DNA of 64,000 nucleotides from Erigeron canadensis (Eukaryota > Streptophyta > Magnoliopsida > Asterales > Asteraceae), in the NCBI RefSeq assembly GCF_010389155.1, contig NC_057761.1, positions 53,504,587 to 53,568,586 on the forward strand, in the 5' to 3' direction. Position numbers and translations under genes: made by a program. How positions within the stretch are numbered: position 1 is the first letter of the stretch; each line of letters begins with the position of its first letter. The notes below the pieces were generated by a model. It saw nothing but the letters and a program-made list of their open reading frames with translations. It searched no databases and was not told the origin of the DNA. Below are positions 34,331 to 47,120 of the stretch, one piece after another.

Positions 34331-37300
34331 AAGGGCACCTTTTACATTGATGGGATCCATCGCTTGTAGCTGTGTGGCTTCCACTCCATGGGATCTTAGA
34401 AGCACCCATATTGGATTTTTGTATACTAGTGTGTTAGACAAACTGTCGCTTGAAAGTTGTTTTGATATTGAAAAGATTTGAATTCTGCCTTATGCATAAT
34501 TAGTTCTTTCAGGGTTGATCATTACATTGCTATCTTGATAAATTATTTTTGAGATGAACAGTGAGCAATTATGGAGTTAGAATTCTGTGCAGGGATTAAC
34601 GACACATAGCACTTTTTAATAATGCCATGTTTCCTATTAATCCTTTAATCTATAGTAGATTTTTGATATGTATTGTTCTTTTCATATGTCAAGTAAAAAT
34701 AATAAAATATCCGACTTCCAAAATGTTTGAATTTGTCGCCTAGACCAGGGACTTCGTAGTGACCATGTCCATGTATGTATACAGGTAGTCTTATGTAGAT
34801 TTTTTAAATCACTGTTCTATAAAGATCGATTATACGCATGATTTAAGTCTCATTCTCTCATTGCCTTGAGACATGTTTCGGAAAGCTATAGATGGGAATG
34901 CTAGTGACTTTACAAGTAAATGCCTAATTAATTAGGATTTTTTTTATGCCATGAACCGTGTATCAGTGGTTGACCATATGAAAGAAATGAAGGTTGATTT
35001 GGATATTAAAACTAAGATGTAGTGCAATTAAAAAGTGACCTGAATTAATTGCGATACTAATATTTGGTCATCTTCCCTTCACAAGTTGTAAAAATTTTGA
35101 TTTTCGTCAACTTCAATATTCTGGTTGTTGCTTGACACCTCTTGTCCTCTAATCAGCAACTGTAATACTAATGCTAACGGTGTATATTTGTTTAATTTTT
35201 GCCTATATATCCTGGTAGGTAGTATCAATAATCAAGACATTCATTCCAGCAATTACCACAGATTTTTTTAGAGGAACAATGATATCGCTAATTTATAGGA
35301 GAGGGAAAAAAAATTACCTTGATGTAGGCATTATCACATAACCTCATAAAAGTATTGAGAATTTTCATGGACTATACAGATGGTAGGTCATTTCATCATC
35401 TTCTGCTGCTTTCCTTTGATCCCTATGATCAGCCTTTCATAAAGACATATATCTTAAAAAAATATAACATGGATGTACTATGATACTTTTTTAAAAGTAC
35501 TACACTATTACTACTTTCATGGCGATATAACATGATCTCACATTATAAAATAAATCCTGTTCTATGTGTTGTTTCTTAAAAGTTTTTCACATCTTAAGAA
35601 ATGTGTTGTAACAGAAGGCGGTCACATTGTTACTCTTAGGGTTTTATGTGTTCAAAGAATTTCATAACTATGTATATATCCTACATGGTTCAGATACTTA
35701 TTTTCAGACTTGTTCATATAAAATGATTGTTGGCTTAAATAGCATGTTAGTTCGCCTCATGATCTTAGCTCCCCATGATCTACGCATACAAGTTGCTTCA
35801 TCTTTTGAGAAAAAAAAATGACGGGTCACAACTAGCTGCTTAGATGCAGGCCATATTAAGCAGCAGTTATCCTAATGGGTATTCTATCCACCAAAATCTC
35901 CATGTGATCCTTACAACTAGAGTGGCAATATGGGTGGGTTGGGTCACATTGGGTAACAGGTCAAACGCGAGAAGAGGGTCAAAGGCCAGACGGGTTGGAC
36001 CAATTTGGGTCAGGTTGACCCCTTGCTATTCCATAGTCTATGATTCAAAATTCAAAAGATATGAAGATGATTTGGATGTGCGATCCATTTAATTCCATAG
36101 TCCATATGAACAATTTTCTAGGTTTCAGTCGTGTTCCCCTTTAATTTCAGTGTCATTTTTCCCGAAATTACAAACCGCATTTTAAATATTTAGATGCAAC
36201 AAAATTGGCTAACGATTCTAATAAATTATCCATTACCACCCACTATAACTCATTTAGGCCAAGATTGCCAGGTGTACTTATAACCAGGTGAAACCATCTT
36301 TAACACGTGATTCCAGGTAGGTACACTGCCACCAATACTACGACTGGCCCTGGCTCTAGATATATATTGACCTCCAGTGCACTTTTTATTGATCCCCAGC
36401 CCTTTTTATTAAGTCATGGAGGCTTTAGAAGAGAGTAGAAGCCAATCTAACGTGGTTCATGTTCGTCCTGAGTTGATAGGAGCTAGTAAAGGCGGTAAAA
36501 ATGGGCAATTCAGGTGTCTGCTAATGAGACAAAACAAGTTCTTAGTACAGTTTCCATTCACACACAAAAAAAATGGGTCAGGTCATACTGGGTGTACAAG
36601 CAAATATTCTTTTGTCCATTCTTAGTTTCTTACCATGTTAATCCATTAAATTAAATATGAATACTAAACTACGAGTAATTCTCACAAAAATAATACTCCA
36701 GTCTAGTTCATTTAAAGTAACAAATTTAGGCAATTGTTAAGTATTATAAACATTAGGTAACTTTCAAGCCATTCGACCCTTTTCCCTTTAAGCTAACTTT
36801 CTGGTTTTGACCACCTGATCAGTTAGGATTAGGATACTATAACCCAAATTGATCCACTCATACGTAAATGAGTTGAGCTTGTCGACTTTAAATAATAGTA
36901 TTGCAGAACAATGGCTATTCGAAATTACTCGGTGCTGTCAATAGTCAAACAAGCAGTGGCACAACTAAAATTACCAATATGCATCTCACCATATCACTTG
37001 TATAGTTATAGATATCCATTAAGCTTCACAACAATTTTGAGCAATACAGTATAATTGTGTGGTTGTGCAATTGTGTAGAGTAATGTCATCAAAAATAGTC
37101 AAGGTCTTAATGCAGCTATACACTATACATTTAGTTTAGTGCCAGACATGCAAATCAAGTAATCAATGAAGTGAACTCCACATGAAGAGACAAAGTTACA
37201 CAATTAGACATTGCTATGAGAAGTTTAATGCATAGAAAATTTGCCTTTATTAAATTGTGGAAGTTTCCACTAAAATCCTTATACTTCACAACAACATAAT

Positions 37301-37582
37301 TCAAATAGACAACAAGATAGTCACATAAAACGTGTCTTCCTCCAAACAAAACCTGAACAGAAACAACTCATTCAATTGTTAAAAATGATTTCTTTGCAAG
37401 ATCAAACTACAATACAAAAATCTGGATGCAATTTGAAGGTTGGAACTATGAGAAACTACTAACTACGGGGTATAAGATTCACACAGAGTACCTAAATGGG
37501 TCTAGATTTCAGTGAAGATTTTTCCTTTCTGAAATAAGTTAGATGGTATGTGTGTCATCAATGGGCAATTCAGTAAAATCAT
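34331..37582. other. Intergenic between the convergent EMC5 and TAF8 genes
   Basis: Includes the 3' UTRs of both genes. Patches at 35922-36025 and 36560-36600 (GGGTGGGTTGGGTCA, GGTCAGG motifs) and 33765-33840 are fragments of the same degenerate GGGTC repeat seen near 31005. A 36416 ATG opens a 69-codon frame without recognisable similarity. No other gene is supported. Confidence 0.45.
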
Positions 37583-38638
37583 CTACAGCTGAGAGAGGTC
37601 GAGCCGGTTCTCCATGGATTGTCTGAGAATATACTCAGCTCTCCTCTTCTTATCATCCATAACATCATCACGTCCAAACCAAGACGAAATCCTTCCCGTG
37701 CCCCTATTCCATAGTCTCAAATTCAACGAATCACCAATCATTTTCCTACCATAATTGAAATGCAAACGAACTGCAGGCCTTTTATCTGGAAAATCTCTTT
37801 CTCCATTGTCTCCTGACTCAGAAACCTGTCCATTCAAAGCTTGTACTACAGGTGCAAACATCTCAACTAAAGGAACACGTTTTTCCCCATTGGATTCATT
37901 CACACGTTGGTCACTCGACAAGACAACTAAACTTGAGTCTCCCTCAATCAGCCGACTCTTTTTACTCCCATTACCAACCTCGATTAAAGAAGTTTCACCT
38001 GAACCACTAGACAATAACCGTTTGTGCAGATTCAACAACGAGCTTTCTGCTTTCCTTCTCTGTCTAGCAAGCTCAATTTTATCCGACCTAGGATCCAACT
38101 TCCTCTCATTCCAAACAGGCGTATGTATATAAGTATGCGCATCTGGAAACGCTGGTAACCATTCCGGCACATGTTTAAACTCTGGCACCTCCCCCATCTG
38201 CGCAAAACTCGGCATCAACTTTATATCTCTAACAACAGGAAAACTCGCAACAGGCTGAGCAAACGGAAATTCATCGCTTACTTCAACATACTCTATAATT
38301 TCCTTAACCGCACCCGACCTAACCAAACTATCACACCTTTCAGAGCCACCAGGAAACCCAACCGAACAACCCATATCCTCCAAACATTGAATTACATCAA
38401 AAACATTACATTCTGTTCTATTAGCTACATTCGCATAAAACTTTGCGGTTTTCCCTAAATCCTTAACATACCTAATGGCAATATCTGCAAGGGCATCTAG
38501 AACAGAATCGTTAAAACTATGAAAACCGACACGTTCGCATATCTGGGTCACGGCTACTTTTGCTATAGCTCTACCGAATTCATCTGAAGCAGCTCGGTTT
38601 TTTGATGTATCCAACTGGATTTCACCTCCATGGCTCAT
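37583..38638 (-). CDS. TAF8: TFIID subunit 8 (TAF8), single coding exon, 351 aa
   Basis: An uninterrupted minus-strand frame starts at the ATG at 38638-38636 (MSHGGEIQLD). Residues about 15-90 form a bromodomain-associated histone fold (EFGRAIAKVAVTQICERVG, FNDSVLDALADIAIRYV, FDVIQCLEDMG). Residues about 145-205 match the TAF8 C-terminal domain (PEFKHVPEWLPAFPDAHTY, then TPVWNERKLDPRSDKIELARQRRKAE). The tail is basic with a PDKRPAVRLHFNYGRK-like segment. TAF8 pairs with TAF10 through the histone fold and helps assemble TFIID at RNA polymerase II promoters in the nucleus. The length agrees with the roughly 350-residue plant proteins. An in-frame upstream TTG adds nothing plausible, so the ATG was chosen. 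Confidence 0.93.
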   Translation of the reverse strand: MSHGGEIQLDTSKNRAASDEFGRAIAKVAVTQICERVGFHSFNDSVLDALADIAIRYVKDLGKTAKFYANVANRTECNVFDVIQCLEDMGCSVGFPGGSERCDSLVRSGAVKEIIEYVEVSDEFPFAQPVASFPVVRDIKLMPSFAQMGEVPEFKHVPEWLPAFPDAHTYIHTPVWNERKLDPRSDKIELARQRRKAESSLLNLHKRLLSSGSGETSLIEVGNGSKKSRLIEGDSSLVVLSSDQRVNESNGEKRVPLVEMFAPVVQALNGQVSESGDNGERDFPDKRPAVRLHFNYGRKMIGDSLNLRLWNRGTGRISSWFGRDDVMDDKKRRAEYILRQSMENRLDLSQL

Positions 38639-38900
38639 ATTCAAATTATAGTACCATTAATTGTTTTTTGATAATATAATTCAAGTCATTTGAAACCCTA
38701 TAAATCTCTAATAATACACACAGATACGTATATATATATATGTATGTATATATGTATGTGTGAGAGATAATAACAATTGGATGTTGAAGCTTACCGTGGA
38801 ATTTGAATTTGGGGGAGCTGGAGATCCCAATTTGATAAACCCTAGAAATGACCCGAGAAAATGAATCAATAACCCGGAAATAAGGAGTGGTATTTATAGG
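38639..38900 (-). promoter_or_regulatory. TAF8 5' UTR with a putative 97-bp intron
   Basis: On the minus strand, ATTCCACG|GTAAGC (donor at 38794) and TTTATAG|GGTTTC (acceptor ending at 38698) would remove a TA-rich 97-bp intron just upstream of the start codon. 5' UTR introns are common in plant housekeeping genes. No transcript was available to test this. Confidence 0.45.
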
Positions 38901-39502
38901 TGGGGGAAGAAAATTACAAGTAAGGGTAGGATACAACGAAAAGACCATACTACCCATTTGACTCTATGTATATATTACTCGTATGTTGTTTAGGTTATTC
39001 AATTAATACAAATCTTTCGTGTTTTTTTTTTTTTATTATAGGAAATACCCTAAGCGGGTTAATCATGTCAAATAAAAGTTTTATCTGGATTGTATTTCCT
39101 CAAATCCAAAGAGTTTTATCTAAAGTCATGTACATCTTTCAATACATAACATATTTTAAAATAAATTTTTTATATCTTGATATAATTATACATTCATAAC
39201 ATATTTTATATCATTATCATATACAATAGCTATGAGTTTAATTGTTCAGTATGCAACAACATGCTTATATTTGTTGTATATGACAAAAGTTTATTGTAAT
39301 TTATCACCATCATTTGATAATAACAATAGTTTTGTTTGATATTTATTTTTCTTATATTCATATTTACTTTTAACTTCAAGAAAAATCACGCAGATCATAA
39401 AATTTCGATAAATACATCATATATATCATTAGGTTAGTTACCACACGATACATGGTTGAGAGAAAAAAATGCTATAACTCAAGTTACAAAATCAATAAAG
39501 TT
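38901..39502. other. TAF8 upstream region and AT-rich DNA
   Basis: The TAF8 promoter should lie at 38850-39000. No clear TATA box was identified. The rest is AT-rich without genes. Confidence 0.4.
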
Positions 39503-39854
39503 GTTAAGCAAGTATTTTACCTTAATTTTTTTAAGTATGTTAACAACAAATTTCAAGTGATACTTGTTAAAGTGTGTTTTTTTCTTTTCATTTTAAAACA
39601 TTCATATGAGTCTAGTTCATTTTAAAACATCCATAAGTGTGTTTCATTAAATGAATTAAATATTGCACATGAAAAAATGTTAAGCAAGTATTTTACCTTA
39701 ATTTTTTTAAGTATGTTAACAACAAATTTCAAGTGATACTTGTCTAAGTGTGCTTTTTTCTTTTCATTTTAAAACATCCATATGAGTCTAGTTCATTTTA
39801 AAACATCCATAAGTGTGTTTCATTAAATGAATTAAATATTACACATGAAAAAAT
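39503..39854. repeat. Tandem duplication, two 176-bp units
   Basis: Units 39503-39678 and 39679-39854 both start GTTAAGCAAGTATTTTACC and end CATGAAAAAAT. They differ at only a few bases by eye, so the duplication is recent. Within each unit the TTCATTTTAAAACATCCATA motif is itself repeated. Confidence 0.92.
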
Positions 39855-40057
39855 ATGTTGTGTGTAAATAGAATTTTAATTTCTCACCAATGTTTTGTTT
39901 CTTCATTAACTATTTAACTTGTTTACATGTAAATTTTGACACAATACGATCATGTGTAGGATACAAAAATAGTATGTGATGTATCAAACCCTATAAATTA
40001 TAAACTTAAAGCTCGTCACATGCCATAAATACTAGTCTTATCATTTGATAAAAGATA

Positions 40058-42042
40058 TCTATACTCTTTATTAAAAAATATAGACCCTTGTTGAAAATTA
40101 CTCAATGAAAAATGTCTAAAATACCCCCAATCAAAACACGTCAAACTTAAACCTAACCCACCCCACCCTGCCTCTCGTGTTGCCTATTATTTTCTCTCTC
40201 TTACTGTTCCCTTTTCCTCCATGCCTCCAAACGCCGCCATCTGAAGCCATCGGCTTCCAATTATCTTCATGTTTCTCTTCGTCATGGATTCAGAGCCTAT
40301 TATCGTCGGGCATCACCATTTTCGTCTATTTGTATTTAATCAACTCCACACTCTAATTACAACCACCATCCATTTGTATTTAATCATATCTTTATCCATT
40401 GGCAATTCCATTATATCTTCATTGGTGGTTTGTAATCGCCTCTTTTTTTCTATTCAATCGATTTATATCCATCGGTGCTTTGTAATCTCCCCTTTTTTAT
40501 ATTGAATCAATTTATGGCCGAGAAAAAACAGGCAATTAAAAGTATAAAATTTTCAAGTTTTTCATATAATTTATTCTTGAAAGAAATCTTTTGATAGTTT
40601 GAATTTTTCTTTCTTAAAGCAATATATCAAACACTTTGTGCAACATGGAAACTGCAAAGGAAGATTTCTTGAAAGAAGTTGTTACACCAATGGGCTATCC
40701 AATTGCCCCAATGATTATTGATAACATTCAATATTCTTCATATTTCGTTGGGCTCTATTTCGTTTCTTCATATTTAGAATATACCTTCTTTCTTTACATA
40801 TTAAATTGTATGTAAAATAGTAAAATATCAAAAATTAAGATGGCTAAGTATATGAATTAATTTTCAAGTATATCCATATCACATGTGAAATGAGAATTGC
40901 TTACATATGTTTTGCTCATTAGTTATCTGTGATTAATATGTAAGATCTGATGCAAATTTTTTTGACATAGATATGGCATGATATGGAAACACAAGGCGGC
41001 AGATAATATGACTGGTATTGCTGAAAACAAAGGCATTCAACTTTGTATTAATTTTGATATAACAATGTTGATATATAGAATAACTAGCCTAATACCCGCA
41101 CGTTGCAACGACTCTCACACGAGATGTGATAACATTAAATTAGTTAGGTGTGTAATATGTCATATGACATTATAGAAATGGAGTGGAGATTAACCCAACT
41201 TTGCCATTCCTGGTAATAGGTTAAAAGCACTTTTCGTTGATACAGGTCATTTTTGCTATAAACATTAAACAATGAAGATCTGATTTCATTTGATTCAAAA
41301 GCTTTCATAACATTATTAGTGCTATATTTTTCCCAGTCATATGTTTTCTTACACCATAAATAGAGTAAAGATTAACCATTTGCTGTCGGTGATAGGTAAT
41401 TTCCATCTTTCTTGCCTAGGCAAATAACAAACTAAGTGTTTGACTGTTTGTCCAGTCGACCCATTTGACTAACAATGTTCATGGATGTGACTGAATCAGG
41501 ATTTGTAGAAGTTTCCCGTGGCTGTCTAACAGTACATTATGCCAAATGACGAATTCTCATGGTGCAACCATATTAACAAATGCCCAGATTACACTCCCGT
41601 CTTTGGATTACTTGCACTGATTAAGCAGAATATATCAATACTGACAATTGTTAAGTAATGGATTTGTTATCCATTTAGACTGTATCTTTTGTTATCAACT
41701 TTGAATTTTAAAGATTAAAATTGGGAAATGACATCTACACATTTATGAAATAAAGGTAGTGGCTCAAGATACACGACTGTTGTGTACGAATGAATAGACC
41801 ATCCATCCATATATGTTTTAATTGCTATAGTTGTTTTAAGTTGGATTTGTATATTGTTTGGATATTTGTAGTAATATTGATATTACATTTATACATTTTG
41901 TGTTCATGGCTTGGTGTGTAGTTATACATTATCTCAATAGTTTTGTTAATGAAGTGGCTACACATACGGAAACCATGACACACCAAGACACACTAATGAC
42001 CTATACCATGGTATCCGCTGCAATGCGCATGTACCATGCTAG
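40058..42042 (+). mobile_element. Helitron-like element with gene-like left part
   Basis: Left edge A|TCTATACTCTTTATTAAAAAATATAG, and right edge CCGCTGCAATGCGCATGTACCATGCTAG|T. Near the left end (40150-40330), CT-rich leader sequence and short ATG frames (for example ATGCCTCCAAACGCCGCC) suggest a captured gene 5' end. A minus-strand Helitron end lies inside at 41084, so the segment is nested or composite. The pairing of these two ends is inferred. Confidence 0.4.
41084..41112 (-). mobile_element. Helitron 3' terminus (minus strand)
   Basis: Plus-strand A|CTAGCCTAATACCCGCACGTTGCAACG is, in reverse, a hairpin (CGTTGCAACG) followed by GTGCGGGTATTAGGCTAG|T, a canonical Helitron 3' end. The same TATTAGG(A/C)CTAG-type ending occurs at 62252. 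The matching 5' end was not located. Confidence 0.55.
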
Positions 42043-42324
42043 TAGATTGAAATAAACATTCATCTTTTTACTTATCAAAATTTAGTTACTCCATATGATT
42101 TGTTTACATTTATACATTTTGTGTTCATGGCTTGGTGTGTAGTTATACATTATCTCAATAGTTTTGTTAATGAAGTGGCTACACATACGGAAACCATGAC
42201 ACACCAAGACACACTAACGACCTATACCATGGTATCCGCTATAATACGCAGGTACCATGCTAGTAGATTGAAATAAACATTCATCTTTTTACGTATCAAA
42301 ATTTAGTTACTCCATATGATTTGT
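41883..42324. repeat. Tandem duplication, two 221-bp units
   Basis: Units 41883-42103 and 42104-42324 are nearly identical, from ACATTTATACATTTTGTGTT to CCATATGATTTGT. Each contains a Helitron-like hairpin and CTAG end (42039-42042 and 42260-42263), so the duplication includes both the element end and its flank. Confidence 0.9.
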
Positions 42325-42661
42325 CCATCGCCACATTCTTATTTATTAGACATAATTTTATTCAATGCTTAGATATAACTATACATTCTTAAGTTTTTTT
42401 CAAAATAAAAGTAAAAAACAAAATATAAGATGTGTTTCTAAGTTTTTTACAATATAGAAAAAGAAAAATAAAAAAAACGGATAAAAGAGAGCAGTATACA
42501 TAATTTTCGTCTCACTTTTTTTTCTTTCAAAATTTAGATAATTTGAATTTTTTTTCTTTTATAGCGTTATTTCTAACTAAATAGTGCAATTAACATAACT
42601 CAATTAATATATTTTTTTATTAATATATTTCTTTTATAGCGTTATTTTTTTTATTAATATA
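42325..42661. repeat. Duplicated flank of the Helitron, left part
   Basis: TTTATAGCGTTAT occurs at about 42562 and again at about 42632. TCTAACTAAATAGTGCAATT (and the following AACATAACTCAATT) occurs at 42571 and again right after the Helitron at 43703. This is a short tandem duplication, the second unit of which the Helitron split. Confidence 0.7.
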
Positions 42662-43701
42662 TCTTAATATATACTATAAGACAGTTGAACTAATGACTTA
42701 TTAACCAATCAAATCGCTCAATTTCATCAAATTGACTTTCGCTTATGTCATCATTTAGATTAACTATAAATTAAAAATAATAATAATCATTATCCAAATA
42801 TATTATTATATTAATATTTATAATAATTTGTAGAAAAAGTCTCTTTAATTTACACTTTTTTGTTTTCCATCAATAATGTACACTTTTAAGCCATGAATAC
42901 TAAAATCATATTTATTTTAAGCCATCAACTTGAGAAGAATATTTTAAAATTTACCATTATTTAATTAATTAAAATAATTTTAACATATGAATTATTGTCT
43001 ATAAAAAATTATTTCAGAACCCAATGAATTATTAACTAATAAAATCGCTTCGCTCAATTTCAAAATAGGAGTCAATTTCAACATGGGGTAATCACAGAAC
43101 AAAACACGATTTACAACAGAGGGTTACTTAAATACTAAATCTAAATCGATATGAACTTAATTCAATATTCATTCTATCTCTCAATAAAAAAAGGTACATG
43201 ATTTTCTCTTTTTTTATGTATTAGTTTTGCGTATTAATGTTTAAAGTTACAATTGTCAATCAAATAAAGAGTCCTAATTGCTGTCAAAAAAATATGAAAA
43301 ACAATCCTAATTGTTATCAAATTATCATAGGACAGGTGATTGAAAATAAACCTATTCATGTTATGCGTATGTTTCATGATCAAATACCTATACTTGAATG
43401 TCAAGTACACGATCACAAGTATGTTTATATTTTTATTCTTAATTATAATTCATAATAATATCATATTATGAGTAAAATTGGTTTCAAAAAGTTCTATAAT
43501 AGAGAAATTAATACATCATGTGTCTCAGTTAATAATCACAGTGACGAACCTGTGATTGTTGTACTACAACTTGCAAAATTTTAACACTTAAAACCATATA
43601 TCTTCAAATTTGTTAGCTTTTATGACTTAAATGTATAAAAATATTGATAATATCGTATCGTAAACCCCGTGTCCAGTGTTGGACACGGGTCTAAAATCTA
43701 G
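42662..43701 (+). mobile_element. Non-autonomous Helitron, copy 2
   Basis: Starts A|TCTTAATATATACTATAAGACAG and ends with a perfect stem CCCGTGTCC...GGACACGGG followed by TCTAAAATCTAG|T. Length 1040 bp. It matches the element at 1822-2868 along its length. No coding sequence; mobilisation would need an autonomous helicase element elsewhere. Confidence 0.82.
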
Positions 43702-44040
43702 TTTCTAACTAAATAGTGCAATTAACATAACTCAATTTTCCAAAAAAAAATTGTAAAAAAATCAATTATTATAGTACATGATTTCTCACCCTACAACATA
43801 TATAAATCTGAAAAGCTCACACGCATTCCATTTGGAAACCCTATTGGTTCGTAAACCCCACGCAGTGTAATATGTATATGTATGAAATTCATTATTATAT
43901 ATACATATATGTATATGTGGTAATAATAATAATAATGTATGATATGATATATTATTAATAATAATGATTAAACGATCTCAGTATCTTTGTGTATTCAAAG
44001 ATTAATAATAATAATTCGTTTTTAATATCAATGTTATTTG

Positions 44041-44160
44041 CAGCATCTTTGGCCGGTTAGGGTTTTGGAAGGCGATCACCGGAATTAGGGTTCGTAATAT
44101 CGGCCAACATTCCAATTGACGGCGAGAATGGCGATTTCAAGAAGTAATCTGGGTTGTATC
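44041..44160 (+). other. Leader-like sequence with ATG, possible start of an unassigned transcript
   Basis: A GC-richer stretch with two GGTTAGGGTTTTGG/AATTAGGGTTCG motifs (a telo-box-like AGGGTT common in plant leaders) precedes ATGGCGATTTCAAGAAGTAATCTGG at 44128, followed by GTTGTA and a T-rich tract. It may be a first exon, but no downstream exon could be joined to it with certainty. Confidence 0.3.
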
Positions 44161-44539
44161 TATCCTCTCTTTCTTTTTTTTTTTTTTTATATTCTTTTCA
44201 ATCTCTGTTTTTAATTTACCGAATTATTTCGTTAGTTACTTTAAACAATAATCATAAAGGAAATATATCATAAAGAAACAATACTGATGATTTTTGTCCG
44301 ACAAAAGATATATGTTATTATCAATAATTTTATTAATTTCATTTAGAATCTTTGGCAAGTCTTATTTCTTTAGAAAATGTTTTACCACGAAATCTCTGAC
44401 AAAAGAATCCACAATCTTTGTAGCACGGATTGTTTTTTTCAGAAGAGGTCATTCTTTTTTATTCAAGAATCCATAATCTTTGTTAATTGCTTTTTCATTT
44501 GCTATTTTTTCCGTCTATTTTGACATCTGGGGTTACATA

Positions 44540-45400
44540 AGGTACGTTTTCTCAAGGCTTTTGTATTCCGTAACTACTACGACAGTTAGAAACTCGTTTC
44601 AACTTCTTTTGTACTTTGAGGCTTGTACTTGAGGGTTGTTCGTGTGTATCTAGATTGTTGTGGTAGTGGGGTTTACAACTGCTTTTGAATTCTTATTTTA
44701 TGTGGTTTCAAATTCATGTTTTTCTGTTTGGGGATTGTGTTTATATATTTTTAATTTTTTATAAAGTTTTCAATTGCTTTTGTAATTTCCATTCAATACT
44801 AGATTACTACAACACTTGTTTCAATTTCTCTTGTACTTTGAGGCTTGTGCTTGAGGGTTGATCCTGTGTATCAGGTTCTTGTACCGGGAATTGCTTTAGC
44901 TTATGACTTCTCCTTTGTATAGCTTTTTACGTTTTTTAACAATGGTGTTGCACCTTTTTTTAAAATGTTTGATTGCTTTTGTATATCCCACTACTTGAAT
45001 ACCCGAACAGTCTTTTCAACTTACCCTGTACTTTGAGGCTTGTACTTGACCGTTGATCTTGTGTTTGAAGGTTCTTGTAGTGGAGATTGCTTTAGCTTTT
45101 GACTCCTCCCACTTTCTGTGGCTTTGGCTTTTTTGGTAATGGTTTTCATGTGTTTTTGAGTTGTGCAATTGCTTTTGTATTCGCGTACTAAGCACCTAAA
45201 CATATGTTTCAACTTTTCCTGTACTTTGAGGCTTGTACTCAAGGGTTGATCATTTGTATCTAGGCTGTTTTTGTAGCGTGATTTCATTTGCATTTGACAT
45301 CTCCTATCTTGTGTGATTTTGAATTTTTTTTATATATTTTTTGGGTTGCATATTTTACTAAAGTTTTCAATTGCTTTTGAAATCCCCTTCTAAAAGTATC
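44540..45400. repeat. Array of about four diverged ~200-bp repeats
   Basis: The sequence TTTTGTA...CTTGTACTTTGAGGCTTGTACTTGAGGGTTG recurs near 44610, 44835, 45030 and 45222. Each time it is followed by GTATCTAGGTTCTTGTAG and GCTTTAGCTTTTGACT variants. Units are about 190-225 bp and clearly diverged. Confidence 0.75.
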
Positions 45401-46923
45401 CGTGTAGCAGTATTCTTACAGAAATATCTTTAAAACAAGACTAATTTAAAATTTAAATATGTAATGAGGCAAGTTCTTTTTCTTTGTGGTATCCACCTGA
45501 TCAGATGATCAGCTTTATAATATAGACCAGAAATGGACTGTTAGATATCATATGGATTCAGCTTTAAAACTAGACAAAGTCAAAATATTTAATAAAGGGA
45601 TTGCTTGTTTTGCTATGTAAATATGAACATGAAATTGATTTTAATAGATATACAAAAAATGGACTATTTTATGTAAGTGCTTGTTTGCTGTATAAATATG
45701 TAATAAGGAAGTGCTTGTTATGCAGGCATGAGTTTTGTTCCAGTCATCCAAATATTAGGTGACAGATTGTGACTTTGGATTCTTCAGGCTGTAAGTGCTG
45801 TTGTTTCTCAGTATTTTTTTTTTTTTATATTACCGTCTTCTGTTATTGTTTGTTTCCACATTCTGTTCATTTTCTTCAATTATCATACATAGTGATTATA
45901 TTATTTCATTTGTGATTTTAGGTTCTGTTGAATTTATGAGACCAATGGACGGGTCATGGCCCAACAGGAAAAGGATGTTTATATTTGATATCTTAGTGTA
46001 TGATGTCAGGTTCGATATTTGTATTTTTTCATTTTATTGCTTTTATAGTTATTTTGGTGACTTTCACACCTTAATGCTGGTTTGCTTTTCACTATTTTTT
46101 AAAAAAATATCTGTCATCATTTTTTGTTTTAGTTTTCGTGTTCACGTTTTCATTGATAACCCTTCAAATCAGGATATGTGGGTAATGCTTGTTTGCAGAA
46201 CGAGATAAAGTAGGTGACAGGTTAATACATTGCTCCACTCTCCAAAGTTTTATGGTTTTTGATTCTTTGGTGTGTCGTTTCAATTTTACCTTCATCTCTT
46301 GCGCGCTTTCGATGTTTCAGGTCATGTAAAATGTATGTCTGTTTAACTGTTATAATTCTGTCTGTTCACTTTATGTTGTTGCAGTGGTGTGGTTGGGTTT
46401 GTTATTTGCTAATTGATTTCAAGTGTCTTACAAGCCTGAACTTGAACATACTATTTTTCGGTTTGAGGGTCACCTTGAGTAGGCCCTCCATTTCTTTTTA
46501 ATCTTTTGTGGTTTTACTGATTACCTTCATATATCTGAAGGGGCGGGTACTGGTAGATGTAAATCAAGGTACAGGTTGCTAGTTGATTCGCCCATTTTGA
46601 TGGTTCCTATTTCTCCATTGTGTCAACTATATTTACCTTGATCTCGAATGTTCAGATCTTTTAGTTGGTTGCCGGTTAGTACTCTGACACTATTGTAGTA
46701 TTCTGTCATTCTGTTACTTATGGTTATGTTTTTTGTGCTTTTGATGTTGCAGCAGGATGATGTTTTTTCTTTGTCTGCTAGGTTCTGTTATATGCATGAT
46801 CAATAGGATGTCCTTGTTCCCTCATTGCTGGCTCTCCTGTACATCAGTATGGTTAGTATCTAAACCATGACTTCCTGTCAGTTCTTTTTTACTTAATGTC
46901 TGGACATTCAATTACATGTACAG

Positions 46924-47042
46924 GTAGGAGTGCAGATGATGGATTTGCCTGAGCATACTATTGGAGTTCAATTGAAGAACATAAGTAGTTCTATATCTTT
47001 CGATATGAATCTCTTCAAGTCACTTGGCATTTGTGATTTTGT
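46924..47042 (+). other. Exon-like segment, unassigned
   Basis: TGTACAG precedes and GTAAGC follows a 119-base open segment reading VGVQMMDLPEHTIGVQ then LKNISSSISFDMN and LFKSLGICDF. The coding-like composition and both splice sites support a real exon of an intact or decayed gene. No family recognised. Confidence 0.35.
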
Positions 47043-47120
47043 GTAAGCTTTTAGTTCTTTTTGCATCTACATATCTTATAATTAGATGTGGCCATATTGA
47101 CTCATTTACTTCTGAATGCG

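Noticed and set aside
37755..38458. Plus-strand frames over TAF8
   Set aside because: Antisense shadows of the TAF8 coding exon.
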